Positions 14,966-23,759 of a DNA stretch of 64,000 nucleotides are shown in pieces (position 1 is the stretch's first letter; each line of letters opens with the position of its first letter). Both the position numbers and the translations under genes were made by a program. A model generated the notes under the pieces. It was not told where the DNA came from. It searched no databases and saw nothing but the letters and a program-made list of their open reading frames with translations. The stretch lies in contig NZ_JAHZQZ020000006.1 in NCBI RefSeq assembly GCF_019449275.2, positions 62,001 to 126,000 on the forward strand, written 5' to 3'. The stretch comes from Microbacterium sp. HD4P20 (GTDB lineage Bacteria; Actinomycetota; Actinomycetes; Actinomycetales; Microbacteriaceae).

Positions 14966-15988
14966 ATGCAAGGGCCTCGGCGTGCGCGCCTGATCGATGT
15001 CGCCCGTCGTGCCGGCGTCGGCAAGACGACGGCGTCGGATGCCCTGAGCGGAAGCGGGCGCGTCTCGCCGGCGACCCGCGACGCCGTGCTCGCGGCTGCG
15101 GCAGACCTGGGCTACACCGCCAACACCGCGGCACGCCACCTGCGGAACGGATCCATCGGCACGATCGGGATCGTCCTGCCCGAGGTGGTGTCGCGATCGT
15201 CGTACTACATGTCCTTCTCGTTCGGGATCGTCACCCATGCGGCTGCGCACGACGTCGACGTGACGATCGTGAGCCCTTCCCTGTCGTCGGGGCGCTCGCG
15301 GCCGATCCGCGCTGATGGGCTCATCATCGGCGACCCGTTGTCGGGCGACCCCGCGCTTCCGGCGCTGTTCGCCAGCGGCATCCCGATCGTCACACAGGAG
15401 CATCTTCCCGACGATGTCGAAGGCGAGCCCGTGGGCGTGGTGTGGTCATCGCATGAAGGCGGGATGCTGCGGCTCATGGACGAGATCGATCGCACCGGGG
15501 CGCGCCACCCCGCACTGCTCGTGGCACCCGACATCACGGACTGGGGTCGCCAGCTGGTCGCGGGCTACCGGCGCGGCTGCGACAGCCGCGGGCTTCAGCC
15601 GGTGCTTGCTCCGATCGAGTTCGAGGCGCCCTGGGCGGCGGTTCGCGCGGCCACCGAACGTCTGCTCGCCGAGCGCCCGGAGACCGACGTGATCATCTGC
15701 GCCCCCGACTCGAGCGCGATCGAGGTGGTCGCGGTGCTGGGCCGGATGGGCCGTGTCGTCGGCGACGACATCACCGTGGTCTCGTGCGTCGATCACCCCT
15801 CGCTTCCCTACCTCCAGCCGTCGATCACATCGATCGACCTGCGGCCGCGAGAGTCGGGAGTCGCCTGCGCCTCGCTGCTGCTGGACGTCCTCGAAGGGCG
15901 CGCCGAACCGGGTGCCGACATCGAGTTCCCGATCACTGTCGTGGCCCGAGAATCCACCGCGCGCCGCCTGCGGGTGAGAGCCGCATGA
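14966..15988 (+). CDS. LacI-family transcriptional regulator of the amine operon
   Basis: A 340-residue LacI/GalR protein. The helix-turn-helix is at about residues 9-30 (IDVARRAGVGKTTASDALSG), with hinge residues LGYTANTAARHLR, followed by a periplasmic-binding-protein-like effector domain. I set the start at ATG 14966. TAGAAT (14953-14958) lies just 7 bases upstream, so the transcript may be leaderless. The gene diverges from the amine oxidase operon across a perfect palindrome and overlaps the CoA transferase (ATGA), so it probably senses an intermediate of the pathway. The effector is unknown. Confidence 0.9.
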   Translation: MQGPRRARLIDVARRAGVGKTTASDALSGSGRVSPATRDAVLAAAADLGYTANTAARHLRNGSIGTIGIVLPEVVSRSSYYMSFSFGIVTHAAAHDVDVTIVSPSLSSGRSRPIRADGLIIGDPLSGDPALPALFASGIPIVTQEHLPDDVEGEPVGVVWSSHEGGMLRLMDEIDRTGARHPALLVAPDITDWGRQLVAGYRRGCDSRGLQPVLAPIEFEAPWAAVRAATERLLAERPETDVIICAPDSSAIEVVAVLGRMGRVVGDDITVVSCVDHPSLPYLQPSITSIDLRPRESGVACASLLLDVLEGRAEPGADIEFPITVVARESTARRLRVRAA

Positions 15989-17139
15989 CCGCTCCGCTCG
16001 ACGGCGTGATCGTCGCCGACTTCTCTCGTGTGCTCGCCGGACCGCTCGCGACGATGACCCTCGCCGACCTCGGAGCTCGGGTCATCAAGATCGAGCGACC
16101 CGGCTCCGGCGATGATACGCGCGCGTGGGGCCCGCCATATGCCGCGTCGGGAATGACGACGTACTTCGAGTCGGCCAACCGCGGCAAAGAGTCGATCGAG
16201 CTGGACCTGACCGACGCCGACGACCGCGACCGGGCGCGCGAGATCATCGCCCACAGTGACGTCGTCATCGAGAACTTCCGCCCCGGGCAGTTCGAACGCC
16301 TGGGTTTCGATTGGCCCGCGCTGGCAGAGCGCCATCCCCGCCTGATCTACGCGTCGGTCAGCGGCTTCGGTCACGCGGCGGGCGCGGACCTTCCGGGGTA
16401 TGACTTCGTCGCCCAGGCGGTCGGCGGCCTGATGCACATCACCGGCGACCTCGACGGCGAGGCGATGAAGGCGGGCGTGGCGCTCGTCGACGTCCTCACC
16501 GGCAAGGACGCGGTGATCGGCATCCTCGCCGCGCTGCGGCGGCGCGAGCTGACCGGACGCGGCTCGCGCGTGGACGTCAACCTGCTCTCGAGTCTGCAGG
16601 CAGCTCTCGTGAATCAGGTGTCGGCGCAGCTCGGAGCAGGTGTGGAACCGCGGCGGCTGGGTAACCGGCATCCGTCGATCGCTCCGTACGAGGTGCTCGC
16701 GTGCGCCGACGGTCCCCTCGCCGTCGCGTGCGGCAACGACGCGCAGTTCGCGAAGATGACCGCGGTGCTCGGCATACCGCGCCTCGCGGCCGACACCCGC
16801 TTCGTCCGCAACTCCGACCGCGTCGCGCACCGCGAAGAGCTCGCGGCTGCCCTTGAGAACGCGCTCGCCGCCGACGTGGCGCAGGCATGGGCAGAGCGGC
16901 TGAATGCCGTGGGAGTCGCGGCGGGCGTCGTGAACACCATCGGTGACGGGCTGGCGCTCGCAGAGCGGCTGGGATTGGAACCGGTGAACGAGACGACGGG
17001 GGGCGACGGCCGGGTATCACACCAGGTGCGACCCCCGATCGCGTGGTCTCCGGCGATCCCGCCGCCGACGATGGCGCCGCCGCGGCTGGGGGAGCACACC
17101 GACGACGTGCTCCGGTGGCTCGCCGCGGACAGTCGCTAG
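15985..17139 (+). CDS. class III CoA transferase, glutarate CoA-transferase (SUGCT)-like
   Basis: A 384-residue CaiB/BaiF (class III) CoA transferase. It matches the glutarate/succinate-hydroxymethylglutarate CoA transferase pattern from memory: RVLAGP near the start, GDDTRAWGPPYA at about 42-53, PGYD (catalytic D140) and GGLMHITG soon after, and a PPRLGEHTDDVL C-terminus. It probably moves CoA onto a dicarboxylate such as glutarate. It is translationally coupled to the LacI gene. It ends tail-to-tail with the PucR gene, both using TAG stops in a shared CTAG. Confidence 0.85.
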   Translation: MTAPLDGVIVADFSRVLAGPLATMTLADLGARVIKIERPGSGDDTRAWGPPYAASGMTTYFESANRGKESIELDLTDADDRDRAREIIAHSDVVIENFRPGQFERLGFDWPALAERHPRLIYASVSGFGHAAGADLPGYDFVAQAVGGLMHITGDLDGEAMKAGVALVDVLTGKDAVIGILAALRRRELTGRGSRVDVNLLSSLQAALVNQVSAQLGAGVEPRRLGNRHPSIAPYEVLACADGPLAVACGNDAQFAKMTAVLGIPRLAADTRFVRNSDRVAHREELAAALENALAADVAQAWAERLNAVGVAAGVVNTIGDGLALAERLGLEPVNETTGGDGRVSHQVRPPIAWSPAIPPPTMAPPRLGEHTDDVLRWLAADSR

Positions 17140-18476
17140 GGTCGTCGACGCAGCGCCAGCCAGAGCTCAGCCGACACATCCGGATCCGCCAGGTCCACCC
17201 CGAGCAGCTGTTCGGCCGCCGCGATCCGCTGCCGGACGGTGTTGCGATGCACCCCCAGCGCTCGGGCCGTGTGCTCGGCATGGCGGCCCGACGCCAGATG
17301 AGCCCGCGTGGTGGCCAGGAGAACCGGCGAACCGTCCAGCAGCCGCACCCAGTCCTCGGCCCGTTCCGCCGAGTCCACAACGGCTTGGTCTGGTGAGCGC
17401 CGCCAGAACGCGAATGCTCGGGCGGCGGCGATCGGCACCTCCTCGAGCGCGACGGCGGCGCTGAGCGCTCCGCCCCGGCCGTCGGTCGCACTCTCCGCGT
17501 CGACCAGCGTCAGCCGCACCCCGTCGCGCTCGATCACGAGGTCGCCGATCGGGGCATCGTCGGCTCCACCCACGTGCACACGACTCAGCAGTGGCAGCTC
17601 GACGCCCGCCGACCGCGCCAGCGAGCGTGCCGCAGTGGCATCCCCCTCGAAGACGAGCTGGGCAACCCAGCGTGCCGCGGAGGTCACGGGCCCGGGGCGA
17701 CGCAGCGCGAGCCGCAGCACGGCGACGGCCGTGAGTACGAGCTGCCGGTCCGTGCGGGTCAGCGGCCGGCTCGCTCCGACGGCGACCGCGCCGAGCGTCC
17801 GGCTGTTGGCGACGACAGGGTGCGCGACGACGACCGAACCGTGTGCGACGAATGACGCAGCGGCGACGCCGGTGCGCTCCAGCGAGCGTTCGACGTCGGC
17901 CTTGACAGCCGGAAGGAGACCCGAAAGTCCCGCGGGGTGCAGCAGCGCGCTCGGCGACGCCTGGTCGAGGGGGACCCATGCCGCCCAGCCGCCGATCGCC
18001 TCCGAGGTCAACCGCACGACCTCACGAACCGGATCGGCGCCCGCAGCGGCCTCCGCCAGACGCGTGTGGGTGTGGCCGACCCGCGCGACGGCCTCACGTT
18101 CGCCGCGACCCGCGAGCTGCCAGAAGGACCGTGTCACGGAGAGGAACGGTTCGCCGTCCGGCACGACGAAGAGCGGGACGCCGGCGTTCGTGCAGCGTTC
18201 GGCGAAGCCCGGGGGCACGGCATCCCACCCTTCACCGAGCCCGAGCCCCAGAGCTCCGAGTCGCTGCTCCGCGAGACGCGCGACGTACGCGTCGTCGTCG
18301 TCGCGGCCGGTGAGACGGATGCCGGTGGTCAGCAGCAGTTCACCGCCGTCGAGATAGCGGCCCGGGTCGGCGAGCTCCGAGACGTGCACCCCGGTGATCT
18401 GGCGGGCGGGATCGAACGGCCCCACCGCGAGGAGGGCCGGCCCCGCGGCTTCTGTCAATTCACCGAGGGTGGTCAT
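17136..18476 (-). CDS. PucR-family transcriptional regulator
   Basis: A 446-residue PucR-type regulator. The purine-catabolism N-terminal domain occupies about residues 1-120 (LLTTGIRLTG and the surrounding LLLTTG motif), a middle GAF/CdaR-like region follows, and the C-terminal PucR helix-turn-helix contains RALGVHRNTVRQRIAAAEQLLG. PucR regulators often activate omega-amino acid and purine catabolism, including GABA use in actinobacteria and bacilli. It diverges from the aminotransferase operon at 18567. I used ATG 18476; a GTG two codons upstream is also possible. Confidence 0.88.
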   Translation of the reverse strand: MTTLGELTEAAGPALLAVGPFDPARQITGVHVSELADPGRYLDGGELLLTTGIRLTGRDDDDAYVARLAEQRLGALGLGLGEGWDAVPPGFAERCTNAGVPLFVVPDGEPFLSVTRSFWQLAGRGEREAVARVGHTHTRLAEAAAGADPVREVVRLTSEAIGGWAAWVPLDQASPSALLHPAGLSGLLPAVKADVERSLERTGVAAASFVAHGSVVVAHPVVANSRTLGAVAVGASRPLTRTDRQLVLTAVAVLRLALRRPGPVTSAARWVAQLVFEGDATAARSLARSAGVELPLLSRVHVGGADDAPIGDLVIERDGVRLTLVDAESATDGRGGALSAAVALEEVPIAAARAFAFWRRSPDQAVVDSAERAEDWVRLLDGSPVLLATTRAHLASGRHAEHTARALGVHRNTVRQRIAAAEQLLGVDLADPDVSAELWLALRRRP

Positions 18477-18485
18477 GATCACTAT

Positions 18486-18500
18486 TGTGCATGCTGCACA
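18486..18500. promoter_or_regulatory. inverted repeat, probable PucR operator
   Basis: TGTGCA-TGC-TGCACA, six-base perfect arms, lies 10 bases upstream of the PucR start and 67 bases upstream of the aminotransferase start. It is the only clear dyad in this 90-base divergent intergenic region. Confidence 0.5.
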
Positions 18501-18566
18501 GTAACGGCGGGTTCGGTGTGCAGGTCGAACAACTGAATCACGTGCCCGATTTGTATCGTCGCGTGC

Positions 18567-19901
18567 ATGGCCGTTGACCTCCCTCGCCTGGTGACCGAGA
18601 TCCCAGGACCCCGCTCGCGAGACCTGCACGCCCAGCGTTCGGCTGCCGTCCCGCAGGGATTCGGCATCACCCTGCCCGTCTTCGTGGAACGCGCCACCGA
18701 CTCCGCCCTCCAAGACGTCGACGGAAATCTGCTCATCGACTTCGCCTCGGGCATCGCCGTGACGAGCGTCGGCGCGTCCAACCCGCGCGTGCGCGAGCGG
18801 GTTGCGGCCCAGCTCGAGCGCTTCACACACACCTGCTTCATGGTGACCGAGTACGAGTCGTTCGTGCGCGTCGCTGAGTGGCTCAACGCGCATGTGCCGG
18901 GTGACTTCGACAAGCGCACGGCGCTTTTCAGTACCGGTGCCGAGGCGGTCGAGAACGCCGTCAAGATCGCGCGCGCGTACACGGGTCGGGCCGGCGTGCT
19001 GGTGGTGGATGAGGCGTACCACGGCCGGTCGCTGCTGACGATGAGCATGACCGCCAAGGTGCACCCGTACAAGACCTCGTTCGGCCCGTTCGCTCCCGAG
19101 GTGGTGCGGGTTCCGAACGCCAATCCGCTGCGGGGCGCAGGCGTCGGCGCGGCTCTCGCCGAGCTCGAGCGGGTCGTCGCCGAGAGCGGGCCTGATACGT
19201 TCGCCGCGCTCGTGGTGGAGCCCATCCAGGGTGAGGGGGGCTTCGTCGTCCCCGAGCCCGGCTTCCTCGCGGGCCTTCGGCGCATCGCCGACGAGCACGG
19301 GATCGTCCTGGTCATCGACGAGATCCAGTCCGGGCTCGGGCGCACCGGTGCCTTGTTCGCCAGCGAGCATGAGGGCGTCGTCGGCGATATCACCCTGACC
19401 GCGAAGGCACTTGGTGCGGGTCTCCCGCTCAGCGCGGTGACGGGACGTGCCGAGATCATGGATGCCGCGCACCCGGGCGGTCTGGGCGGCACGTACGCCG
19501 GCAACCCGCTGGCCTGCGAGGCAGCGCTGGCGGTGTTCGAAGTGCTCGAGGACTCGGCGCTGCTTCCGCGTGTGCGCGAGATCGAGGCGATCATCCGGCG
19601 CAGCCTCGAGCCGCTGCAGCAGGAGTTCGACGTCGTGGCCGACGTGCGAGGCCGCGGCGCCATGATGGCGATCGAGTTCGCCGACCCAGCCGACCTCGCG
19701 CCGCGCTCCGACCTGGCGCAACGCATCTCCGTCGCGTGTCATTCGGCCGGACTGCTCACGCTCACGTGCGGAACCCACGGCAACGTCATCCGCCTGCTTC
19801 CGCCTCTCGTGATCGACTTCGCGGTGCTCGACCGGGGGCTCGAGATCCTGACCGGCGCCATCCGAGCGATCACCTCGGACGCAGGGGAGGCGGCGGCATG
19901 A
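18567..19901 (+). CDS. gabT: omega-amino acid aminotransferase (GabT/DavT-like)
   Basis: A 444-residue class III PLP aminotransferase of the 4-aminobutyrate/5-aminovalerate type. GAEAVENAVKIAR (about 124-136) and EPIQGEGG (219-226) are hallmark segments, DE in LVIDEIQSG binds the PLP ring, and K280 (LTAKALGAG) is the Schiff-base lysine. It converts GABA or 5-aminovalerate plus 2-oxoglutarate to the semialdehyde plus glutamate. No ribosome site is obvious. It overlaps the acyl-CoA dehydrogenase by ATGA; that neighbour and the CoA transferase favour 5-aminovalerate. The specificity is inferred. Confidence 0.9.
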   Translation: MAVDLPRLVTEIPGPRSRDLHAQRSAAVPQGFGITLPVFVERATDSALQDVDGNLLIDFASGIAVTSVGASNPRVRERVAAQLERFTHTCFMVTEYESFVRVAEWLNAHVPGDFDKRTALFSTGAEAVENAVKIARAYTGRAGVLVVDEAYHGRSLLTMSMTAKVHPYKTSFGPFAPEVVRVPNANPLRGAGVGAALAELERVVAESGPDTFAALVVEPIQGEGGFVVPEPGFLAGLRRIADEHGIVLVIDEIQSGLGRTGALFASEHEGVVGDITLTAKALGAGLPLSAVTGRAEIMDAAHPGGLGGTYAGNPLACEAALAVFEVLEDSALLPRVREIEAIIRRSLEPLQQEFDVVADVRGRGAMMAIEFADPADLAPRSDLAQRISVACHSAGLLTLTCGTHGNVIRLLPPLVIDFAVLDRGLEILTGAIRAITSDAGEAAA

Positions 19902-21079
19902 CCGGCACGCCAGACCTGCTCGACTTCGACGACCTGCTCTCCGACGACGAACGGGCGGTGCGTGACCGTGTGCGCGCCTTCGTCGACGCACGCGTTCGCC
20001 CCGGCATCGCAGACTGGTACGACCGCGCCGAGTTCCCGGTGTCGCTGATCCCGGAGCTGGCGGAGCTCGGAGTGCTCGGCATGCACCTGAGCGGGTACGG
20101 ATGCCCCGGCCGCAGTGCCGTCGAGTACGGCCTGGCCGCGATGGAGCTCGAAGCCGGCGACTCCGGGCTGCGCACGTTCGTCTCGGTGCAGGGATCGCTC
20201 GCGATGAGCGCGATCCACAAGCACGGCAGCGAGGAGCAGAAGCAGCATTGGCTGCCGCGCATGGCACGTGGTGAGGTCATCGGATGCTTCGGCCTCACCG
20301 AGCCGCAGTCGGGTTCGGATCCGTCGAGCATGACCACCTTCGCCCGTCGCGAAGGCGACACGTGGGTGATCAACGGCGCCAAGCGCTGGATCGGGCTCGC
20401 GTCGATCGCCCATATCGCCATCATCTGGGCGCAGACCGACGACGGCGTCCGGGGCTTCATCGTGCCGACCGACACCGCCGGGTTTGTGGCGACGCCGATC
20501 GCCCCGAAGATGTCGATGCGGGCATCGATCCAGTGCGACATCACGTTGACCGACGTGCGCCTGCCGGCGGACGCCCAGCTGCCCGAAGCCCGCGGTCTGC
20601 GCGGACCGTTCTCGTGCCTCAACGAGGCCCGCTACGGCATCGGATGGGGTGTCATCGGCGCCGCGCGCGACAGCTACGAGACGGCGCTGCGCTATTCGCT
20701 CACCCGGGTGCAGTTCAACACGCCGATCGCAGGCTTTCAGCTCACGCAGCAGAAGCTCGTCGACATGGCGATCGAGATCGAGAAGGCGCAGCTGGTCGCG
20801 CTACGGCTGGGGAGGCTGAAGGATGCCGGCACCCTGCAGCCGCATCAGATCTCGGTGGCGAAGCTCTCGAACACGCGAGCGGCGATCGCAGTCGCCCGCG
20901 AGGCGCGGACGATCCTCGGCGGCAACGGCGTCGCCGCCGAGTACTCGCCGATGCGCCACGCGGCGAACCTGGAATCCGTCCGCACCTACGAGGGGACCGA
21001 CGAGGTGCACACCCTCGTCCTCGGCGCGCACATCACCGGCATCTCGGCCTTCCGGCCATCGGCAGAAGGAGCAGAATGA
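19898..21079 (+). CDS. glutaryl-CoA dehydrogenase-like acyl-CoA dehydrogenase
   Basis: A 393-residue FAD acyl-CoA dehydrogenase. It resembles glutaryl-CoA dehydrogenase more than straight-chain enzymes: GYGCPGRSAVEYGL, DSGLRTFVSVQ with R92 in the position that binds the glutaryl carboxylate, FGLTEPQSGSDPSSM, NEARYGIGWGV, and YEGTDE with E365 as catalytic base. The expected reaction is glutaryl-CoA to crotonyl-CoA plus CO2. The residue after R92 is Thr where the human enzyme has Ser. The start ATG overlaps the aminotransferase stop; upstream frame is shadow. Confidence 0.85.
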   Translation: MTGTPDLLDFDDLLSDDERAVRDRVRAFVDARVRPGIADWYDRAEFPVSLIPELAELGVLGMHLSGYGCPGRSAVEYGLAAMELEAGDSGLRTFVSVQGSLAMSAIHKHGSEEQKQHWLPRMARGEVIGCFGLTEPQSGSDPSSMTTFARREGDTWVINGAKRWIGLASIAHIAIIWAQTDDGVRGFIVPTDTAGFVATPIAPKMSMRASIQCDITLTDVRLPADAQLPEARGLRGPFSCLNEARYGIGWGVIGAARDSYETALRYSLTRVQFNTPIAGFQLTQQKLVDMAIEIEKAQLVALRLGRLKDAGTLQPHQISVAKLSNTRAAIAVAREARTILGGNGVAAEYSPMRHAANLESVRTYEGTDEVHTLVLGAHITGISAFRPSAEGAE

Positions 21080-22524
21080 CCGCCACGACATTGCGTCATC
21101 TCGTCGACGGAGAGTGGATCGAAGGCGGTGGAGAGCGCCTGACCGACGTCAACCCGAGCCGGCCGTCCGACATCGTCGCCGAGGGTACCGGGGCCTCGTC
21201 GGCAGACGTGGATCGCGCCTTCCGTGCCGCGCGTGCGGCATTCGACGGCTGGCGCCGAGCCCCCGCCCGCGAGCGTGCCGGCGTCCTTCTTCGGGCCGCC
21301 GACGTCATCGCCGCGCACCGCGACCAATGGGGGCGCGAGCTCGCACGCGAAGAGGGCAAGACGCTGCTGGAGGGCACCGCCGAGGTCGCTCACGCCGCGA
21401 ACATCCTGCGCTACCACGCCCAAGAGGCCGAGCGCGCGTCGGGGGAGGTCTACGAGTCGCCCACGCCAGGAGAGCGGATACTGGTCGTTCGCCGGCCGGT
21501 CGGCGTGATCGGAGCGATCACCCCCTTCAACTTCCCCATCTCGATCCCGGCGTGGAAGCTCGCACCGGCACTGGTGTGGGGCAACACGATCGTGTGGAAA
21601 CCGGCCACGACCGTCCCGCTGCTGGCCGTCCGCTTCGCAGAGGCGCTCGAGCAGGCGGGGCTTCCGCGGGGAGTGCTGAACCTCGTCAACGGCACGGCCG
21701 CGGTGGGCGAGGCGATCGTCTCGCACGCCGACGTCGACGCAGTCACCTTCACCGGCTCCACACGCGTCGGACGCTTGATCGCGGCGCAGCTCGCGGCACG
21801 CGGCATCCCGTTTCAAGGAGAGCTGGGCGGAAAGAACGCCTCGCTCGTGCTCGCCGACGCAGAACTGGATCTGGCCGTCGAGCAGGTCGCGATCGGCGCG
21901 TTCCGTGCAGCCGGCCAGAAGTGCACCGCCACCTCGCGCGTCGTGGTCGACGACGCGGTGGCGGATGAGTTCCTCGCACGGCTCGCCGAGCGCACGAGCG
22001 GGATGGTCGTCGGCGACGCGCTCGCCGACGGGGTGGAGGTCGGCCCCGTCGTCGACGGCATGGCCCGTGGCCGCGTCGCGGCTGCCATCGGTCGCGCCCA
22101 TACCTACGCTCGTCCGGTCGTCGCGCCAGACCTGTACCGCGAGGGACCGCTGGCGGAGGGCTACTTCATCCCGCCCTCGATCTTCGAGCTCTCGCACGAC
22201 GACCCCGGCGAGCTGTGGCGTGAAGAACTGTTCGGGCCGGTCGTCGGGGTGCGCCGCGCCTCTTCTGCTGCTGAGGGATTCGCACTCGTGAACGACAGCG
22301 AGTACGGGCTGTCCGCGGCGGTGTTCACGACGGATCTCGGCCGCGCGCTCGCTGCGATCGACGACATCCGTGTCGGTGTCGTGCATATCAACTCCGCCTC
22401 GGCTGGAGCGGACCTGCACGTTCCCTTCGGAGGCAACCGGGGCAGCGGCCTCGGTCCCAAGGAGCAGGGGGCCGTGGCACGCGACTTCTTCACCGAGACG
22501 GCGACGGTGTATCTGAAGGGTTAG
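21076..22524 (+). CDS. omega-semialdehyde dehydrogenase (SSADH/glutarate semialdehyde or KGSADH-like)
   Basis: A 482-residue NAD(P)-dependent aldehyde dehydrogenase. The catalytic C283 (GQKCTATS), general base E249 (QGELGGKN) and N151 (TPFNFP) are all present. The N-terminus (DGEWIEGGGERLTDVNPSRP) and C-terminus (FFTETATVYLKG) resemble alpha-ketoglutaric semialdehyde dehydrogenases as well as succinate/glutarate semialdehyde enzymes, so exact substrate is open. Its ATG overlaps the previous stop, and it would oxidise the semialdehyde made by the aminotransferase to a dicarboxylate, which the CoA transferase could activate. Confidence 0.9.
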   Translation: MTATTLRHLVDGEWIEGGGERLTDVNPSRPSDIVAEGTGASSADVDRAFRAARAAFDGWRRAPARERAGVLLRAADVIAAHRDQWGRELAREEGKTLLEGTAEVAHAANILRYHAQEAERASGEVYESPTPGERILVVRRPVGVIGAITPFNFPISIPAWKLAPALVWGNTIVWKPATTVPLLAVRFAEALEQAGLPRGVLNLVNGTAAVGEAIVSHADVDAVTFTGSTRVGRLIAAQLAARGIPFQGELGGKNASLVLADAELDLAVEQVAIGAFRAAGQKCTATSRVVVDDAVADEFLARLAERTSGMVVGDALADGVEVGPVVDGMARGRVAAAIGRAHTYARPVVAPDLYREGPLAEGYFIPPSIFELSHDDPGELWREELFGPVVGVRRASSAAEGFALVNDSEYGLSAAVFTTDLGRALAAIDDIRVGVVHINSASAGADLHVPFGGNRGSGLGPKEQGAVARDFFTETATVYLKG

Positions 22525-22543
22525 CGGCGCAGGAGCGACCGGG

Positions 22544-22568
22544 CTCAACTCAGCTCAGCTCAGTTCAG
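22544..22568. repeat. five-copy CTCAG-like pentanucleotide tandem repeat
   Basis: CTCAA CTCAG CTCAG CTCAG TTCAG lies between the convergent stops at 22524 and 22578. No hairpin terminator is seen here. It is a short simple repeat that could vary in length by slippage. Confidence 0.7.
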
Positions 22569-22577
22569 CGCTTGCGT

Positions 22578-23354
22578 TCAGCCCAGCCGCTCGCGCACGA
22601 CCCGCGTGGTGGCGACGGGGTCGGGGCGGTGCATGACCGACTCGGGCACGACGACGAGCTCGGCGTTCGCCATCTCGTCGGCCAGGCGATCGGCCGCCGC
22701 GACGAGCACGGGAAAGGTCTGCTCTCCGCGCAGGATCGTCACCGGCTGCGAGACGGCGAGCATCTCTGGCGTCGGCGTCGAGACCTGGGCCACGAGCGCG
22801 GTGTCGTAGACGGTCGACTGCCCGAGCGGCACGAGAGCGGCGAGCTCGTCGCTGGCACGCAAGCCCTCGACCATCTCCTTGGGCAGCCCGATGTTCTCGA
22901 GCTGGAAGGTGACGACGGCCTCGTCGGCGCGACCCTCGTCGACCAGGCGCTGCAGACGCTCGGCGAGGTCGGCCGGCGGCTCGTCGAGGCCGAATCGCAG
23001 GGGCGGCTCCGAGAGGAACAGCGCCGTGATCGGAACGCCCAGTGAGGCGGCGAAGAGTGCGAGCACGGCGCCCGACGAATGCCCGAGCACGGCGGCATCC
23101 CCACCGACCGCCTCGATCACCGCGGCGAGGTCTTCGACCTCGCGCTCGGGCGTCGAGCCGCGCGCGTCGCCGCTCGCGCCACGCGCGCGTCGGTCCCACG
23201 AGACAGCGCGGAATCCAGCATCCGCCAATGCCGACGCCAGCCCCGCCGCGTCTTTGCCGAGCGATAGCGCGCCGCTCACGATGACGACGGCAGGCCCGTC
23301 GCCCGTCTGCTCGTATGCGATCGGGGTTCCGTCAGCCGATGTCGCGGTATTCAT
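22578..23354 (-). CDS. alpha/beta hydrolase
   Basis: A 258-residue alpha/beta hydrolase. The nucleophile elbow is GHSSG with S93, an SWDRRARGASG segment follows strand 4, and the C-terminal region carries the expected His (VMHRPD) and acid. It resembles small esterase/haloperoxidase-like hydrolases that start with an NTATSADGTPIAYE beta-hairpin. The substrate is unknown. The frame is open far upstream through the repeat array, but the fold begins at ATG 23354, so the upstream part is not coding. Confidence 0.85.
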   Translation of the reverse strand: MNTATSADGTPIAYEQTGDGPAVVIVSGALSLGKDAAGLASALADAGFRAVSWDRRARGASGDARGSTPEREVEDLAAVIEAVGGDAAVLGHSSGAVLALFAASLGVPITALFLSEPPLRFGLDEPPADLAERLQRLVDEGRADEAVVTFQLENIGLPKEMVEGLRASDELAALVPLGQSTVYDTALVAQVSTPTPEMLAVSQPVTILRGEQTFPVLVAAADRLADEMANAELVVVPESVMHRPDPVATTRVVRERLG

Positions 23355-23412
23355 GCGGGCCACCCAATCACGGGCTTCCGACAAGGCAGGCCCGAGACCC
23401 CGCCCCCGCGTC

Positions 23413-23728
23413 TTCCTCCGGGCGGAGATCCGCGCGGATGTCGGAGCATACGAGCCCGATCGCCCGCCATCCGCGGGATTCTCCGCCGGGCGGAGCCACA
23501 GATCGTCCGCCGGGCGGAGGTTTGGTTCCGGATGCGGCGGTTCTCCGCCGGGCGGGGATCCACGTGGATGTCGGGGCGTGTGCGCCTGATTCTCCGCCTT
23601 GGGTGCGATTTTCCGCCGGGCGGAGGGATTCCGGATGCCGCGGTTCTCCGCCGGGCGGGGATCCACATGGATGTCGGGGCGTGTGCGCCTGATTGTCCGC
23701 CCTGGGCGCGGTTCTCCGCCGGGCGGAG
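23413..23728. repeat. palindrome-rich tandem repeat array in a 473-bp intergenic region
   Basis: Seven copies or variants of (C/T)TCCGCCGGGCGG(A/G), itself a near-perfect palindrome, occur near 23413, 23481, 23506, 23543, 23612, 23646 and 23714. They sit inside larger repeats: the block from about 23525 recurs 103 bp later at about 23628 with very few changes, and a diverged third copy precedes it from about 23413. Each large unit also contains ATCC-NNNN-GGAT followed by ATGTCGG: GCGC in copy one, ACGT in copy two, ACAT in copy three. No unique spacers are present, so this is not CRISPR. All reading frames stay open, giving shadow ORFs only. Confidence 0.85.
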
Positions 23729-23759
23729 GGAGCCCGACGCCGATACCGCGCCGACGGAC

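Noticed and set aside
17136..20267. A 1043-codon open frame on the minus strand
   Set aside because: The PucR protein starts at 18476; the upstream part is antisense to the aminotransferase and has no motifs.
23413..23728. Possible CRISPR array
   Set aside because: Units are about 103 bp or longer, similar along their whole length, with no unique spacers and no cas genes nearby.
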